DNA of 64,000 nucleotides. It comes from Shewanella corallii (lineage in GTDB: Bacteria > Pseudomonadota > Gammaproteobacteria > Enterobacterales > Shewanellaceae). Position 1 is the stretch's first letter; each line of letters opens with the position of its first letter. The notes beneath the pieces are model-generated. The model was not told the origin of the DNA. It saw nothing but the letters and a program-made list of their open reading frames with translations, and ran no database searches. The position numbers and the translations under genes were made by a program. Shown piece after piece: positions 1 through 8,443 of the stretch. The DNA is taken from NCBI RefSeq assembly GCF_023349125.1, contig NZ_JAKIKT010000006.1, forward strand, positions 248,001 through 312,000. The letters run 5' to 3'.

Positions 1-1115
1 TTTTTGGCGGCAGTGAGTTAATCGCGGGTATGGACCTGGAACACAGTAAGGGCGACAGCTACTCGTTTCAGCCTTTGACCATTACCACTGAGGGAAGGGG
101 CGCTGCGACTTATCCTGCCGGTCATGTGTTTTACCATGACCAGACGACGCTGGAGGCGGTTTCTCCCTATTTGCAGCTGTCCGGGGAGTTGACTGAAAAA
201 CTGAGTTATAACCTGGGTGGCCGATACGATCACTATAGGTATGAGTTTGATAACTATCTAAAACCTTACGATAACGACGGATTCGGTAATCGCTCTCTGG
301 CCAGTCGGAGTGACAGCTTCAGTCACTTCAGCCCCAAGGCCGCACTGAATTATCTTGTGGGACAGGATGCCAGCATCTATACCCGAATCGCCCGGGCCAT
401 TCGCATTCCCACCGCAGGTGAGCTCTACCATTTGAAAACCCGGGACACCAGTGCCCAACTGGAACATATCAGTGAAGAGATCTCCAATACCTATGAGTTG
501 GGCTACAAGATGAACCTGCAATCTCTGAGCCTGGAAGCTGCGGTTTACTACATGGATGTGGATGATGCGATTGTCACTGCCTATGACGATTTTGGTGCAT
601 CTTATCGGGTCAATGCCGCCAGCGTGGTGCACAAAGGGATTGAGCTGGGCGCGAAATGGCAATTGTCTGAGGCGTTTGAATTGAGTCTGGCATACAGCCG
701 CTCAAAACATGAGTTTGACCATTATATTCAAGACCAGGGACGGGTGGATGGTAAGACTGGGCTGTCCAGAGCGAAAGATTTGTCCGGCAATAGCTTACCC
801 ATGGCTCCCGACTATGTGGCTAATATCAGATTGTACTACCAGAGCCAGCATTGGCAGGGACTCAATGTGATGGCTGAAGTGCAGAGCATAGGTGATTACT
901 GGATGGATAATGAGAACAGTCGCCGTTATGAGGGCTATACCATAGCCAACCTGAAGCTGAACTATGAGCTGAACAGTCAGCTCAGTTTGCATGCCAGAGT
1001 GAGTAATCTGACAGACAAGCAGTACGCGCTGCAAAGTCAGTTACGATATGGCCGGGAACAGATCCAGCCCGGTGCACCACGTATGATTTACGCCGGATTG
1101 AGTTATCAGTTTTGA
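1..1115 (+). CDS. TonB-dependent receptor, C-terminal part (5' end outside window)
   Basis: The reading frame is already open at base 3 (Phe-Gly-Gly-Ser-Glu), so the ATG at 30 is internal and the gene starts before the window. The 370 visible residues are alternating aromatic and polar beta-strands typical of a TonB-dependent outer-membrane barrel. It ends in a strand closing on Phe (GLSYQF), the usual outer-membrane insertion signal. The plug domain and TonB box are missing, so the ligand cannot be judged. The next genes are a DGPF protein and an ECF sigma factor, but a 170-base gap separates them and co-transcription is not evident. The family is clear; the substrate is unknown. Confidence 0.9.
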   Translation, partial: FGGSELIAGMDLEHSKGDSYSFQPLTITTEGRGAATYPAGHVFYHDQTTLEAVSPYLQLSGELTEKLSYNLGGRYDHYRYEFDNYLKPYDNDGFGNRSLASRSDSFSHFSPKAALNYLVGQDASIYTRIARAIRIPTAGELYHLKTRDTSAQLEHISEEISNTYELGYKMNLQSLSLEAAVYYMDVDDAIVTAYDDFGASYRVNAASVVHKGIELGAKWQLSEAFELSLAYSRSKHEFDHYIQDQGRVDGKTGLSRAKDLSGNSLPMAPDYVANIRLYYQSQHWQGLNVMAEVQSIGDYWMDNENSRRYEGYTIANLKLNYELNSQLSLHARVSNLTDKQYALQSQLRYGREQIQPGAPRMIYAGLSYQF

Positions 1116-1285
1116 CTCAGAGCCATGCCGATTCTGATCTGTTTGGTGTTGGAGCTTTCGGTTGTACAGAAATATTTTTATCCCCATGTCGAAATCCCCA
1201 GGTGCCATTCGTCTTAGAGGTACAGCCCGGTTATTCATTTGCCTGTGGCTGTGCTATCAAAGATAAACAGCTAATGGAGAACACT

Positions 1286-1633
1286 ATGAAATTTGTGGCA
1301 CTGATCTATGCAGCCCCTGAGGCTGAGCCCGTCTACGGCACGCCTGAGTTTGACAGCCTGCTGGAGGAGTATATGCAGCTGAGTGAGGAGTACTCTGCCT
1401 GTGGTGCTTTTGTTGCCGGTGAAGGCTTGCAGGGGAATGACACTGCGACTTCCATTCGGGTTCGCAATGGCCAGACTGAGTTGGTGGATGGGCCATTTGC
1501 CGAGACCAAGGAGCAGCTGGGCGGCTTCTATCTGCTGGAATGCAAAGATCTGGATGAAGCATTGAGATTGGCGGCCAAAATCCCCTCCGCCCGTTACGGA
1601 ACTGTCGAAGTGCGGCCGGTTGCCGAGTACTGA
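1286..1633 (+). CDS. YciI-like DGPF-domain protein
   Basis: This 115-residue protein contains the YCII-related signature, including VDGPF near residue 70 and a ferredoxin-like alpha/beta pattern (MKFVALIYA at the start). The start at 1286 has GGAGA five bases upstream; an in-frame ATG at 1274 is possible but places this ribosome site inside the gene. It ends three bases before an ECF sigma factor. DGPF proteins are the characteristic genomic partner of ECF42-type sigma factors, so the pair is probably one operon. The biochemical role of DGPF partners is not settled. Confidence 0.88.
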   Translation: MKFVALIYAAPEAEPVYGTPEFDSLLEEYMQLSEEYSACGAFVAGEGLQGNDTATSIRVRNGQTELVDGPFAETKEQLGGFYLLECKDLDEALRLAAKIPSARYGTVEVRPVAEY

Positions 1634-1636
1634 TAG

Positions 1637-2920
1637 GTGACGGAAAACCCGTCCAATAACGGCTCTGTTGTCGGCTTGCTGGAGCATCTTATCCGGGCCG
1701 ACCGGGGCCGAATGCTGGCAACCATGATGGCGCAGTTTGGCAACCTGGGGTTGTGCGAAGAAGCGTTGCAGGACGCCAAAGCCCAGGCTCTGCAGACATG
1801 GCAACAACAGGTTCCGGCGAAGCCCGCCACCTGGCTGCTGCAGGTGGCCAGACGCAAAGCGATCGATGTGCTGCGGCGGGAGCAACATTTTCAGGGCATT
1901 TCGGCTCAGTTGTCTTATATGGCAGAGACTGACGTCACTGACGCAGACCTTACCTCTGTGACCGGTTTGGACAGGCTGCCGGACCAACGTTTGAAGCTGA
2001 TCTTTATCTGCTGTCACCCTGCCCTCGAAGAGAAATCCCGGGTCGCGCTGACATTGAAATTGATCGCTGGCCTGTCGACGGAAGAGATTGCCAGAGCCTT
2101 TCTGGATAAGCCCGCCACTCTGGGGCAAAGACTCAGCCGAGCCAAGCGCAAAGTCAGGCAATCCGGTATCCGTTATGGCCTGCCGGGGCCGGAAGACTGG
2201 CCTGCACGTCTGGCCTCTGTACTGCAGGTGATTTACCTGATCTTCAATGAGGGATATGCCTGCAGCAGTGGTGAGCAGCAGCTTCGTATGGATTTGTGCG
2301 AAGAGGCGATCTTCCTGGGTGAGCTTATGGGGCAGCTGTGCCCCAATGAAACTGAAGTGGTTGGTCTGAACTGTCTGATGGCGCTGACCCATGCTCGCAG
2401 GCACAGCCGACAATCGGACGATGGCGTCTATATTCCACTGGCTGAGCAGGACAGAAGCCTGTGGGATCGCCAGGTGATTGCTGACAGTTCCTATCGTCTT
2501 GAACAGGTACTGGCGCTGAAGAAACCGGGGCCGTTTCAGTTGCAGGCGGCGATAGCGGCATTACATGGTGAGGCGACAGATTTTGAGTCCACTGACTGGC
2601 AGCAGATCTGTGTTCTGTACCGGTTACTGTTGAGCTGCCAGGCCAATGATGTGATCAGGCTGAATCTGGCACTGGCAACCTCCTGGGTTGAAGGGCCGCA
2701 AGCCGGTCTTGATGCCCTTGCTTCCCTGACGTATTCACTGGCTGGCTATCAGCCTTTTCATGCCGCCAGAGCTGACTTGCTAAACCGACTGCACCAAAGC
2801 GATGTTACCAGGTCTCCCTCGCTGAGGGGGGAGGCAATTAAAGCCTATAACCAGGCGCTGGCGCTGACCCAGGTAGAAAGCGAGCGAGCGTTTCTGACTG
2901 CCCGGCGTGATGACTTATGA
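1637..2920 (+). CDS. ECF42-type RNA polymerase sigma factor with C-terminal extension
   Basis: The 427 residues start at a GTG three bases after the DGPF gene. The N-terminal ~180 residues contain sigma region 2 (WLLQVARRKAIDVLRRE) and a region 4 helix-turn-helix (GLSTEEIARAFLDKPATLGQRL). After this comes a ~240-residue helical extension of the DUF6596/TPR-like type. No anti-sigma factor gene is adjacent. The long C-terminal domain with a DGPF neighbour is the hallmark of group ECF42, in which the extension is thought to regulate the factor itself. The target regulon cannot be read from this window. A strong bidirectional hairpin follows the gene. Confidence 0.9.
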   Translation: MTENPSNNGSVVGLLEHLIRADRGRMLATMMAQFGNLGLCEEALQDAKAQALQTWQQQVPAKPATWLLQVARRKAIDVLRREQHFQGISAQLSYMAETDVTDADLTSVTGLDRLPDQRLKLIFICCHPALEEKSRVALTLKLIAGLSTEEIARAFLDKPATLGQRLSRAKRKVRQSGIRYGLPGPEDWPARLASVLQVIYLIFNEGYACSSGEQQLRMDLCEEAIFLGELMGQLCPNETEVVGLNCLMALTHARRHSRQSDDGVYIPLAEQDRSLWDRQVIADSSYRLEQVLALKKPGPFQLQAAIAALHGEATDFESTDWQQICVLYRLLLSCQANDVIRLNLALATSWVEGPQAGLDALASLTYSLAGYQPFHAARADLLNRLHQSDVTRSPSLRGEAIKAYNQALALTQVESERAFLTARRDDL

Positions 2921-2980
2921 GGATGATTAGGCGATATCTTCAGCGGTATCAAAATGGGCTGCAGAATAGAAGCTGATAAC

Positions 2981-3010
2981 AAAAAATGCCCCGACTGGCG
3001 GGGCATTTTT
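2981..3010. terminator. Bidirectional intrinsic terminator
   Basis: The stem ATGCCCCG (2986-2993) pairs with CGGGGCAT (2999-3006) around a 5-base loop. An A-run on the left and a T-run on the right let it serve both the sigma factor gene and the convergent TonB receptor gene. Confidence 0.9.
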
Positions 3011-3033
3011 CTGGTTGAAATACAGGTTCAGTC

Positions 3034-5142
3034 TTAGAACTTGATTCTTACTCCGGCGTTGGCAATAAAGCCATCGTTGCGGGACCACATATCCGTAGTC
3101 CACTGACCGGAAGGAGCTCTCTCAGGCAACAGCAACGGGTGGGTGTCGCTTTGTTTGATGTTCAGCAGGTTCTCCAGGTTGATAAACCAGCTGAAACGGC
3201 CTGTGGTGATTTCCCCCATCAAACCCAGGTGCCAGTAAGGCTCGGATTTGTCCATGTATGGGTTGTCATTGAGGCGTTGAGTTCCTGTGTAATAAGCCTC
3301 AAAACCGGCGCGGAAGTTACCGTGCTGTTCCCACATGGCGACAAAGCCGGCGGAATGCTCAGGGGTGAGGGCCATTTGCTGACGCTGACCTGTGCTGTCC
3401 GCCTGTTCGGTGGCATCCAGATACAGGTAGCTGGCGGTCAGCTTCACATCACCCAGATAGTATCTGAGCAACACTTCAGAGCCACGGATCTGACTTTCGC
3501 CCCGGGCATTAACCAGACGCACACGATCCAGAGGGCCATTGTCGGTGGAGGAGAATGCTTCCAACTGGGTGGCATTGTGGATATCTGAGCCAAACAGAGT
3601 CAGGTTGGTTTCCAGATCACCCAGACGATAGGTGAAGTCCAGCGACGCGGTTTCCGCGGTCTCTTCCTTCAGGTCACCCAGAGGTTCAAGTCGGGACAGA
3701 CCGGCAGCTTCAATCTCTTCTACAAATGGCGTTGGTGCATAGTAGCCCTGACCCCAGGAGCCACGAACCGTGAACTCATCGGCGCGATAGAGCATGGACA
3801 GTCTTGGACTGACCTGTGTGCCATATTCGCTGTGATCGTCGAAGCGGCTGCTGACCGAGGCAATCAGGTCATCAGTGACATGGTAGTCGACTACGGCGAA
3901 CACACCGGGCACTTCATAGGTGTAGTCAAAGCTTGAATAGTTGTCTGACTCGTAGCGTTCTGACTGGTAAGCCGCACCCAGCACCCAGTCCAGGTTATCC
4001 AGGTAACCTGACAGGCTGGTTTCCAGCAGGTAGTTGCTGTGCTTGTCGTTGTCCTGATCGACGCCATAGGCGTGGAAGTGGTCCTGCACCATGGCAGAGG
4101 CGCGGGTATTGAAAGTCAGGGTTTCTCCAACCGGACGGGTATAAACCAGACCGCCATCGACCCGCTCTGAATCCTGAATTTGTACGAAGGGATTTCCGTC
4201 AGCGACGGTATGGCCTTCCAGAGTGCCGCCCTGACGGTTCTCGGTCATAAAGCCTGCAGTCACATACAGGGTGTCGCCTGCATCACCTTCGTAGAACATT
4301 CTCGGGCGCAGTGTATAGCGCTCATATTCAGGCAGATCGGCCCAGCCATCAGCGTCCAGATCTTCCATGCTCTGATAGTGTGCACCGGCAGTGACAGACC
4401 CTTTGAGATTGTCTGTAATCGGGGTTTCAGCGTAGGCAGTAATGTCCTGGCCGTTCTCTGTGGTGGCGTTGAGCAGCAGTTCACCAGCCGCCTCATCTCC
4501 TGGCTTGCGGGAGATCAGGTTAATGACGCCGCCCAGTGCTGAACCGCCATAGAGTGATGAAGCGGAACCCTTAATCACTTCCACCTGGCCAAGATCTGTG
4601 GGTGGGATCTGCAACAGTCCAAGGGATGAAGCCTGGTTACCATAAAGCGGCAGACCGTCGGCCAGCAGCTGGGTATAGCGACCATACAAGCCCTGCAGGC
4701 GCACATTGGCACTGCCCAGAGCAGGTGATGTGGTTTGTACTCTTACGCCACCGGTTTCAGCCAGCAGCATGGAGATGTTGCCCGGACGCATGGCGGCCTT
4801 CTCTTCGATCTCCTCACGCACAATGGCTTCAACCCTCATGGGTTGGTCATCAACAATCCGGCCAAAACGGGTGGAGTGCACCACAATGCGCTCCATGTCA
4901 TGGTCATGCCCATGCTCGTCGCCGTGTCCATGTTCATCCTGATGGCCGTGCTCATCGCCATGGCCATGTTCATCCTTGTGGCCATGCTCATCGTCTTGAC
5001 CATGTTTATCTTTATCTGTGTGGGCCTGGTGCTCTGAGCTTGCATGCGCCTTGTTTGAGCGGTCATGGGCGAGTGCGTCGGCGGCAACTGAAACACTGCC
5101 CAAAGACAGTAACAGCAGGGTTGCGGGAGAGAATTTAGCCAT
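3034..5142 (-). CDS. TonB-dependent receptor with histidine-rich N-terminus, probable metal uptake
   Basis: The 702-residue outer-membrane receptor starts at 5142 (MAKFSPATLL) with a signal peptide to about residue 25. Residues 26-81 hold 16 histidines, including five hexad repeats of DEHGHx type. A TonB-box-like stretch follows (ERIVVHST), then the plug (residues ~95-210) and a 22-strand-type barrel ending in AGVRIKF. The histidine tract resembles metal-binding leaders of zinc receptors such as ZnuD, so a divalent metal or metallophore is the likely ligand; this is inference. The gene is divergent from a MerR-type metal regulator and preceded by a MerR-style promoter with a 19-base spacer. 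Receptor identity is firm; the metal is not. Confidence 0.92.
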   Translation of the reverse strand: MAKFSPATLLLLSLGSVSVAADALAHDRSNKAHASSEHQAHTDKDKHGQDDEHGHKDEHGHGDEHGHQDEHGHGDEHGHDHDMERIVVHSTRFGRIVDDQPMRVEAIVREEIEEKAAMRPGNISMLLAETGGVRVQTTSPALGSANVRLQGLYGRYTQLLADGLPLYGNQASSLGLLQIPPTDLGQVEVIKGSASSLYGGSALGGVINLISRKPGDEAAGELLLNATTENGQDITAYAETPITDNLKGSVTAGAHYQSMEDLDADGWADLPEYERYTLRPRMFYEGDAGDTLYVTAGFMTENRQGGTLEGHTVADGNPFVQIQDSERVDGGLVYTRPVGETLTFNTRASAMVQDHFHAYGVDQDNDKHSNYLLETSLSGYLDNLDWVLGAAYQSERYESDNYSSFDYTYEVPGVFAVVDYHVTDDLIASVSSRFDDHSEYGTQVSPRLSMLYRADEFTVRGSWGQGYYAPTPFVEEIEAAGLSRLEPLGDLKEETAETASLDFTYRLGDLETNLTLFGSDIHNATQLEAFSSTDNGPLDRVRLVNARGESQIRGSEVLLRYYLGDVKLTASYLYLDATEQADSTGQRQQMALTPEHSAGFVAMWEQHGNFRAGFEAYYTGTQRLNDNPYMDKSEPYWHLGLMGEITTGRFSWFINLENLLNIKQSDTHPLLLPERAPSGQWTTDMWSRNDGFIANAGVRIKF
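4897..4995 (-). repeat. 18-base in-frame tandem repeat encoding HGH hexads
   Basis: Five imperfect 18-base units encode DEHGHK, DEHGHG, DEHGHQ, DEHGHG and DEHGHD within the receptor N-terminus. Such a repeat could change length by slippage without breaking the frame. Confidence 0.85.
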
Positions 5143-5188
5143 CTTGATGTGACCTATAGTGTTGAATAATGGGTAAATGATAGGATGC

Positions 5189-5219
5189 AGGCTAAAGCTT
5201 ACAGCCACTGGAAGGTCAA
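5189..5219 (-). promoter_or_regulatory. MerR-type promoter/operator for the histidine-rich receptor gene
   Basis: On the minus strand, TTGACC (5219-5214) and TAGCCT (5194-5189) are separated by exactly 19 bases, the overlong spacer characteristic of MerR-family activation. The spacer contains the inverted repeat CTTCCAG-TGG-CTGTAAG. The layout closely resembles the CueR-controlled copA promoter (TTGACC-19-TAACCT). The site lies between the divergent receptor and MerR genes and abuts the MerR start codon. Confidence 0.82.
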
Positions 5220-5220
5220 G

Positions 5221-5616
5221 ATGAAAATTAGCGAACTGGCAGCAGTTACCCAGGTCCCTACAAAAACGATTCGCTATTACGAGCAGGAAGGTTTGTTGCC
5301 TGAGGCCAAAAGAAGTGCCAATGGTTATCGCTACTATGGTCAGCAGGATGTGGATACCTTGATTTTTATCCGCAGGTGTCGCTCGTTGAATATTGCCCTG
5401 AGTGATATTCGCAAGCTGGTGGAGGTGCAAAAGCAGCCACAGGGTTGCTGCTCTGTGGTGGATGATATTATCGCTGAGCAGTTGGCGAAGATTCAGCAAA
5501 CCCAAAGGGAGCTGGCCAAACTGGAGGCGTCACTTACGGCATTAATCACCTGTGAGCACCACAAAATTCAGGACTGCAGTATTCTGCAGCGCCTTAAGCA
5601 GGCTGAATGCTGCTAA
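5221..5616 (+). CDS. MerR-family metal-responsive regulator (ZntR/CueR-like)
   Basis: The 131 residues begin MKISELA with GGAAGG just upstream; the alternative start at 5185 would add 12 unrelated residues. An N-terminal winged helix (residues 1-70, including TKTIRYYEQEGLLP) precedes a dimerisation helix and a metal loop. Cysteines fall at 76, 77, 111, 119, 130 and 131. C111-x7-C119 matches the CueR metal loop. C76 occupies the position that is Cys in divalent-metal sensors (ZntR, CadR, PbrR) and Ser in the monovalent sensor CueR. Zinc, cadmium, lead or cobalt sensing is therefore favoured. It is divergent from the histidine-rich receptor it probably controls. Confidence 0.88.
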   Translation: MKISELAAVTQVPTKTIRYYEQEGLLPEAKRSANGYRYYGQQDVDTLIFIRRCRSLNIALSDIRKLVEVQKQPQGCCSVVDDIIAEQLAKIQQTQRELAKLEASLTALITCEHHKIQDCSILQRLKQAECC

Positions 5617-5861
5617 TACTTGTCGTCACTCAAGTTATTTGATACCCCGCTGGCAGCTTTCCAGGCTGCCACCCACAGAAAAAGGCCATCTGGCTCTCAA
5701 TCGAAAAAATCTATCCACCACAACTTTTCTTTTTATTTCATTAGCTAATGCGGCATTGCTCAGATGTGCCCGGATCCACCCTCTGGATTGTTTAAAAAAT
5801 ACACTATAGTTTAATTTGTACTTTATGGTTCATTTTGACATTTAAGTTCAAGTTGAGGTGC

Positions 5862-6857
5862 ATGGTGTTGACTGATGACATAACAGAGATAGTGAGCAGA
5901 ACTCAAAGCTTGATTAGCGAGGGCTTTTACCTTGAGTCTGGAGTAATACAAACGCCTTTGCTGCACAGCAAACTCTTATCTGAGCAGCTGGGCTGCAACC
6001 TGTACTTCAAGTGTGAGAACCTGCAAAACACAGGGAGCTTCAAAATCCGCGGGGCGACCAGTGCTATCACCAGGCTGGTGGCGCGGGATCCACACGCTGA
6101 AGTGGTGACGGCCAGTTCGGGAAATCATGGTATTGGGACGGCCGCTGCCGCCAAGGCCATGGGTGTGCCGATCACCATCTATGTACCTGACAGTGTCAGT
6201 GAGGTGAAGGCTGAGAAAATTGAGGCCAGGGGAGCCAGGCTTATCCGGGTTGCAGGCGGAACAGAAGTGGCAGAGCAAACGGCGCGATCTGTGTCTGGCG
6301 GTGGCTCTATGGTCTATATCAGTCCTTACAATGACCTTGATGTGATTAGCGGCCAGGGCACCCTGGGCTGCGAGATTGCAGAGCAATTACCCGGGGTGGA
6401 TTGCATCTACGTCAGTGTCGGCGGTGGCGGTTTAATCTCTGGTATTGCTGCCAATATCAAACACCTTAAGCCAGAGGTAAAGATGACAGGGGTTTGGGCG
6501 GAGAACTCGCCTGTGATGCTGACCTGCATGAAAGCCGGAAAGGTGATTGAGGTTGATGAGCAGCCAACACTGTCTGATGGCACTGCCGGGGGACTGGACA
6601 GTGACAGCATCACTTTGCCTCTGTGCCAGCGTCTTATCGATGAGTGTCAAACCGTATCGGAAATTGAAATTGCCAGAGCCATGATGAGTGTGTGGCGGCA
6701 ACATGGCATCTATGTCGAAGGCTCTGCGGCCGCGTCGTTGGCTGCCGTGATTAAAGATGCGCCCAAGCTCAAGGGTAAAAACGTGGTGGTGTTGTTGTGT
6801 GGCGGCAATATAACCGACGAGACATTCGCCGCCGCTGAGGAGGTCAGCAAACAATGA
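5862..6857 (+). CDS. PLP-dependent dehydratase, threonine/beta-hydroxy-amino-acid type
   Basis: This 331-residue fold-type II PLP enzyme carries the Lys-containing SFKIRGA motif (about residue 60), the SSGNHG loop and the glycine-rich phosphate-binding loop VSVGGGGLISG. The ATG at 5862 has GAGGT just upstream. It has no C-terminal ACT regulatory domain, so it is not the long biosynthetic IlvA. It overlaps the following ornithine-cyclodeaminase-family gene by ATGA. Comparable pairs are BhcB/BhcD of the beta-hydroxyaspartate cycle and EutB/EutC of hydroxyectoine use. A catabolic dehydratase acting on a beta-hydroxy amino acid is the best reading; the exact substrate is unknown. Confidence 0.85.
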   Translation: MVLTDDITEIVSRTQSLISEGFYLESGVIQTPLLHSKLLSEQLGCNLYFKCENLQNTGSFKIRGATSAITRLVARDPHAEVVTASSGNHGIGTAAAAKAMGVPITIYVPDSVSEVKAEKIEARGARLIRVAGGTEVAEQTARSVSGGGSMVYISPYNDLDVISGQGTLGCEIAEQLPGVDCIYVSVGGGGLISGIAANIKHLKPEVKMTGVWAENSPVMLTCMKAGKVIEVDEQPTLSDGTAGGLDSDSITLPLCQRLIDECQTVSEIEIARAMMSVWRQHGIYVEGSAAASLAAVIKDAPKLKGKNVVVLLCGGNITDETFAAAEEVSKQ

Positions 6858-7807
6858 GGCTTGTACCTTACTCAGACATCACCGCTTCTACACCGGCACC
6901 ACAGGCGTTAATGGCAGCGCTCAAACAAGGGTTTATCGACTTCTCCCTTGGCTTTTATGACATTGCTCCAGTTGGCTACCTTAAACTGCCCGCCGGGGAG
7001 CTGCACCTTAAGTTTGGCCGGGCGGAACTTGGGGAGTGGGTTGTTATCAAGCTGGCTTCCGGCTGTTATGACAACCATTTACGTGGGTTACCATCCAGCT
7101 ATGGCTGCATAATGGTAATGGATGCCGCCACCGGACAAATGGTGGCATTGCTGGAAGACAGAGGCTTGCTGACCGAACTGAGAACCGCGGCAGCCGCTGC
7201 CATGCTGGCGAAGGAGGTCGCGCCTGATGCCAAAGTGCTTGGGGTTATTGGTACCGGGACTCAGGGCTATTATCAGGCGCTGTATCATTGTCGTGCCCTC
7301 GGCTTGAAGCAGGTGCAGATATATTCCCGCAGTCCCGACCGGGTTGAAACCCTGGCGAGCAAGCTCGCGGCTGAGGGGATTCAGGTCGTCAGGCATTGCT
7401 CCGCTGAGGCTTTGTGCCGACAGTCAGATCTGATCGTGACAGCGACCCCCAGTGAGGAGCCGATAGTGGCGCTGGATTGGTTAAAGCCCAATGTGCATAT
7501 TAATGCGGTGGGAGCCGACTCACCGGGAAAGCGTGAGTTAAGTGAAACTGTTGTACAGTCCGCAAAGCTGTTGCTTGCCGACAGCATGAGTCAGTCGCTG
7601 GAGCATGGAGAGTTTCAATACCTGGCAAAGGCTCAGGCGGAGGAGGTCAGGGAGTTCGGTGAGTTCCTGGCCAGTGGAGAACGTGTTGGTGATGGGATTA
7701 GCATTGCAGACTTCACCGGTGTCGCGGTGCAGGACATTATTATCGCGTCTCTGGTTTATCGGGAATATTTGAAGCGACAGGATGGGTCTTGGAAAGGCTC
7801 TCTGTAA
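6854..7807 (+). CDS. Ornithine cyclodeaminase / mu-crystallin family protein
   Basis: The 317-residue protein has the NAD(P)-binding loop GVIGTGTQGYYQ (about residues 129-140) and family motifs WVVIKLASG and LLTELRTAAAAA. Members include ornithine cyclodeaminase, ketimine reductases and iminosuccinate reductase (BhcD). The start overlaps the dehydratase stop by four bases, so the two are translationally coupled. A dehydratase making an imine or enamine followed by an imine reductase would regenerate an amino acid; iminosuccinate to aspartate is one concrete possibility. The substrate is inferred from the pairing, not from the active site. Confidence 0.85.
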   Translation: MRLVPYSDITASTPAPQALMAALKQGFIDFSLGFYDIAPVGYLKLPAGELHLKFGRAELGEWVVIKLASGCYDNHLRGLPSSYGCIMVMDAATGQMVALLEDRGLLTELRTAAAAAMLAKEVAPDAKVLGVIGTGTQGYYQALYHCRALGLKQVQIYSRSPDRVETLASKLAAEGIQVVRHCSAEALCRQSDLIVTATPSEEPIVALDWLKPNVHINAVGADSPGKRELSETVVQSAKLLLADSMSQSLEHGEFQYLAKAQAEEVREFGEFLASGERVGDGISIADFTGVAVQDIIIASLVYREYLKRQDGSWKGSL

Positions 7808-7817
7808 AAGGGTAAAG

Positions 7818-8441
7818 ATGGATCATTTCACACTGTTACAGCGTTATCAGGGGATTGCCGATGCAGTCAGTTTGCTGATGCCCGGGTATGCCGAGGTGGT
7901 ATTACACGATTTGAATGAAAATCAGGTTCTCTATATTGCAGGCAATGCTTCTCACCGCAGGCCGGGTGTGGACTCCGGGCTGGACGGCATCAGCTTTGAT
8001 TCTGAAGAGACTGTGCTGGGCCCCTATGAAAAGGTCAGCCCGGAAGGCAAATCAATCCGTTCAATCAGTGTGGTGTTGAGGGACGATTCGGGTTCTGCAC
8101 GGGCCTTGTTGTGCATCAATGTTGATCTGTCGAGTTTTCAACATGCGCGGGATATTCTGGATCTGTTTTTGAAGCAACATACCCATGACGCCCAGCCTGA
8201 AAAGCTGTTCAGGGATGATTGGCAGGAACGGGTCAATCAGTTTATCAGTAATTGGCTGGCAGAGCGTCAGCTCGCCCTGCACAACCTTACCCGTGATCAG
8301 AAACGTGAACTGGTGATCAGCCTTGATGAAACCGGAGCGTTCAAGGGCAAGAATATGACCCGATATGTTGCGGGAGTGCTGGGGCTGGCCCGGACGACAG
8401 TGTTTAATTATCTGAGGCAAATCCGGGATAAGACACTTTAG
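7818..8441 (+). CDS. YheO/DauR-like PAS and helix-turn-helix regulator
   Basis: This 207-residue protein has an N-terminal YheO-type PAS domain (residues ~8-115, including the family-like VVLHDLNEN and RSISVVLRDD) and a C-terminal HTH of about 60 residues ending GLARTTVFNYLRQIR. The chosen start at 7818 follows an AAAAGGG ribosome site. It is the third gene of the dehydratase operon, 10 bases after the second. DauR of Pseudomonas, a homologue, represses D-arginine catabolism, so this protein probably senses an amino acid and controls its own operon. Confidence 0.85.
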   Translation: MDHFTLLQRYQGIADAVSLLMPGYAEVVLHDLNENQVLYIAGNASHRRPGVDSGLDGISFDSEETVLGPYEKVSPEGKSIRSISVVLRDDSGSARALLCINVDLSSFQHARDILDLFLKQHTHDAQPEKLFRDDWQERVNQFISNWLAERQLALHNLTRDQKRELVISLDETGAFKGKNMTRYVAGVLGLARTTVFNYLRQIRDKTL

Positions 8442-8443
8442 GG

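Noticed and set aside
4602..5138. Long plus-strand frames rich in His, Pro or Met opposite the receptor N-terminus
   Set aside because: They mirror the histidine repeat of the real receptor gene, have no starts or motifs, and overlap its signal peptide.
5651..5671. Hairpin TGGCAGC/GCTGCCA after merR
   Set aside because: No T-run follows on either strand, so it is not called a terminator.
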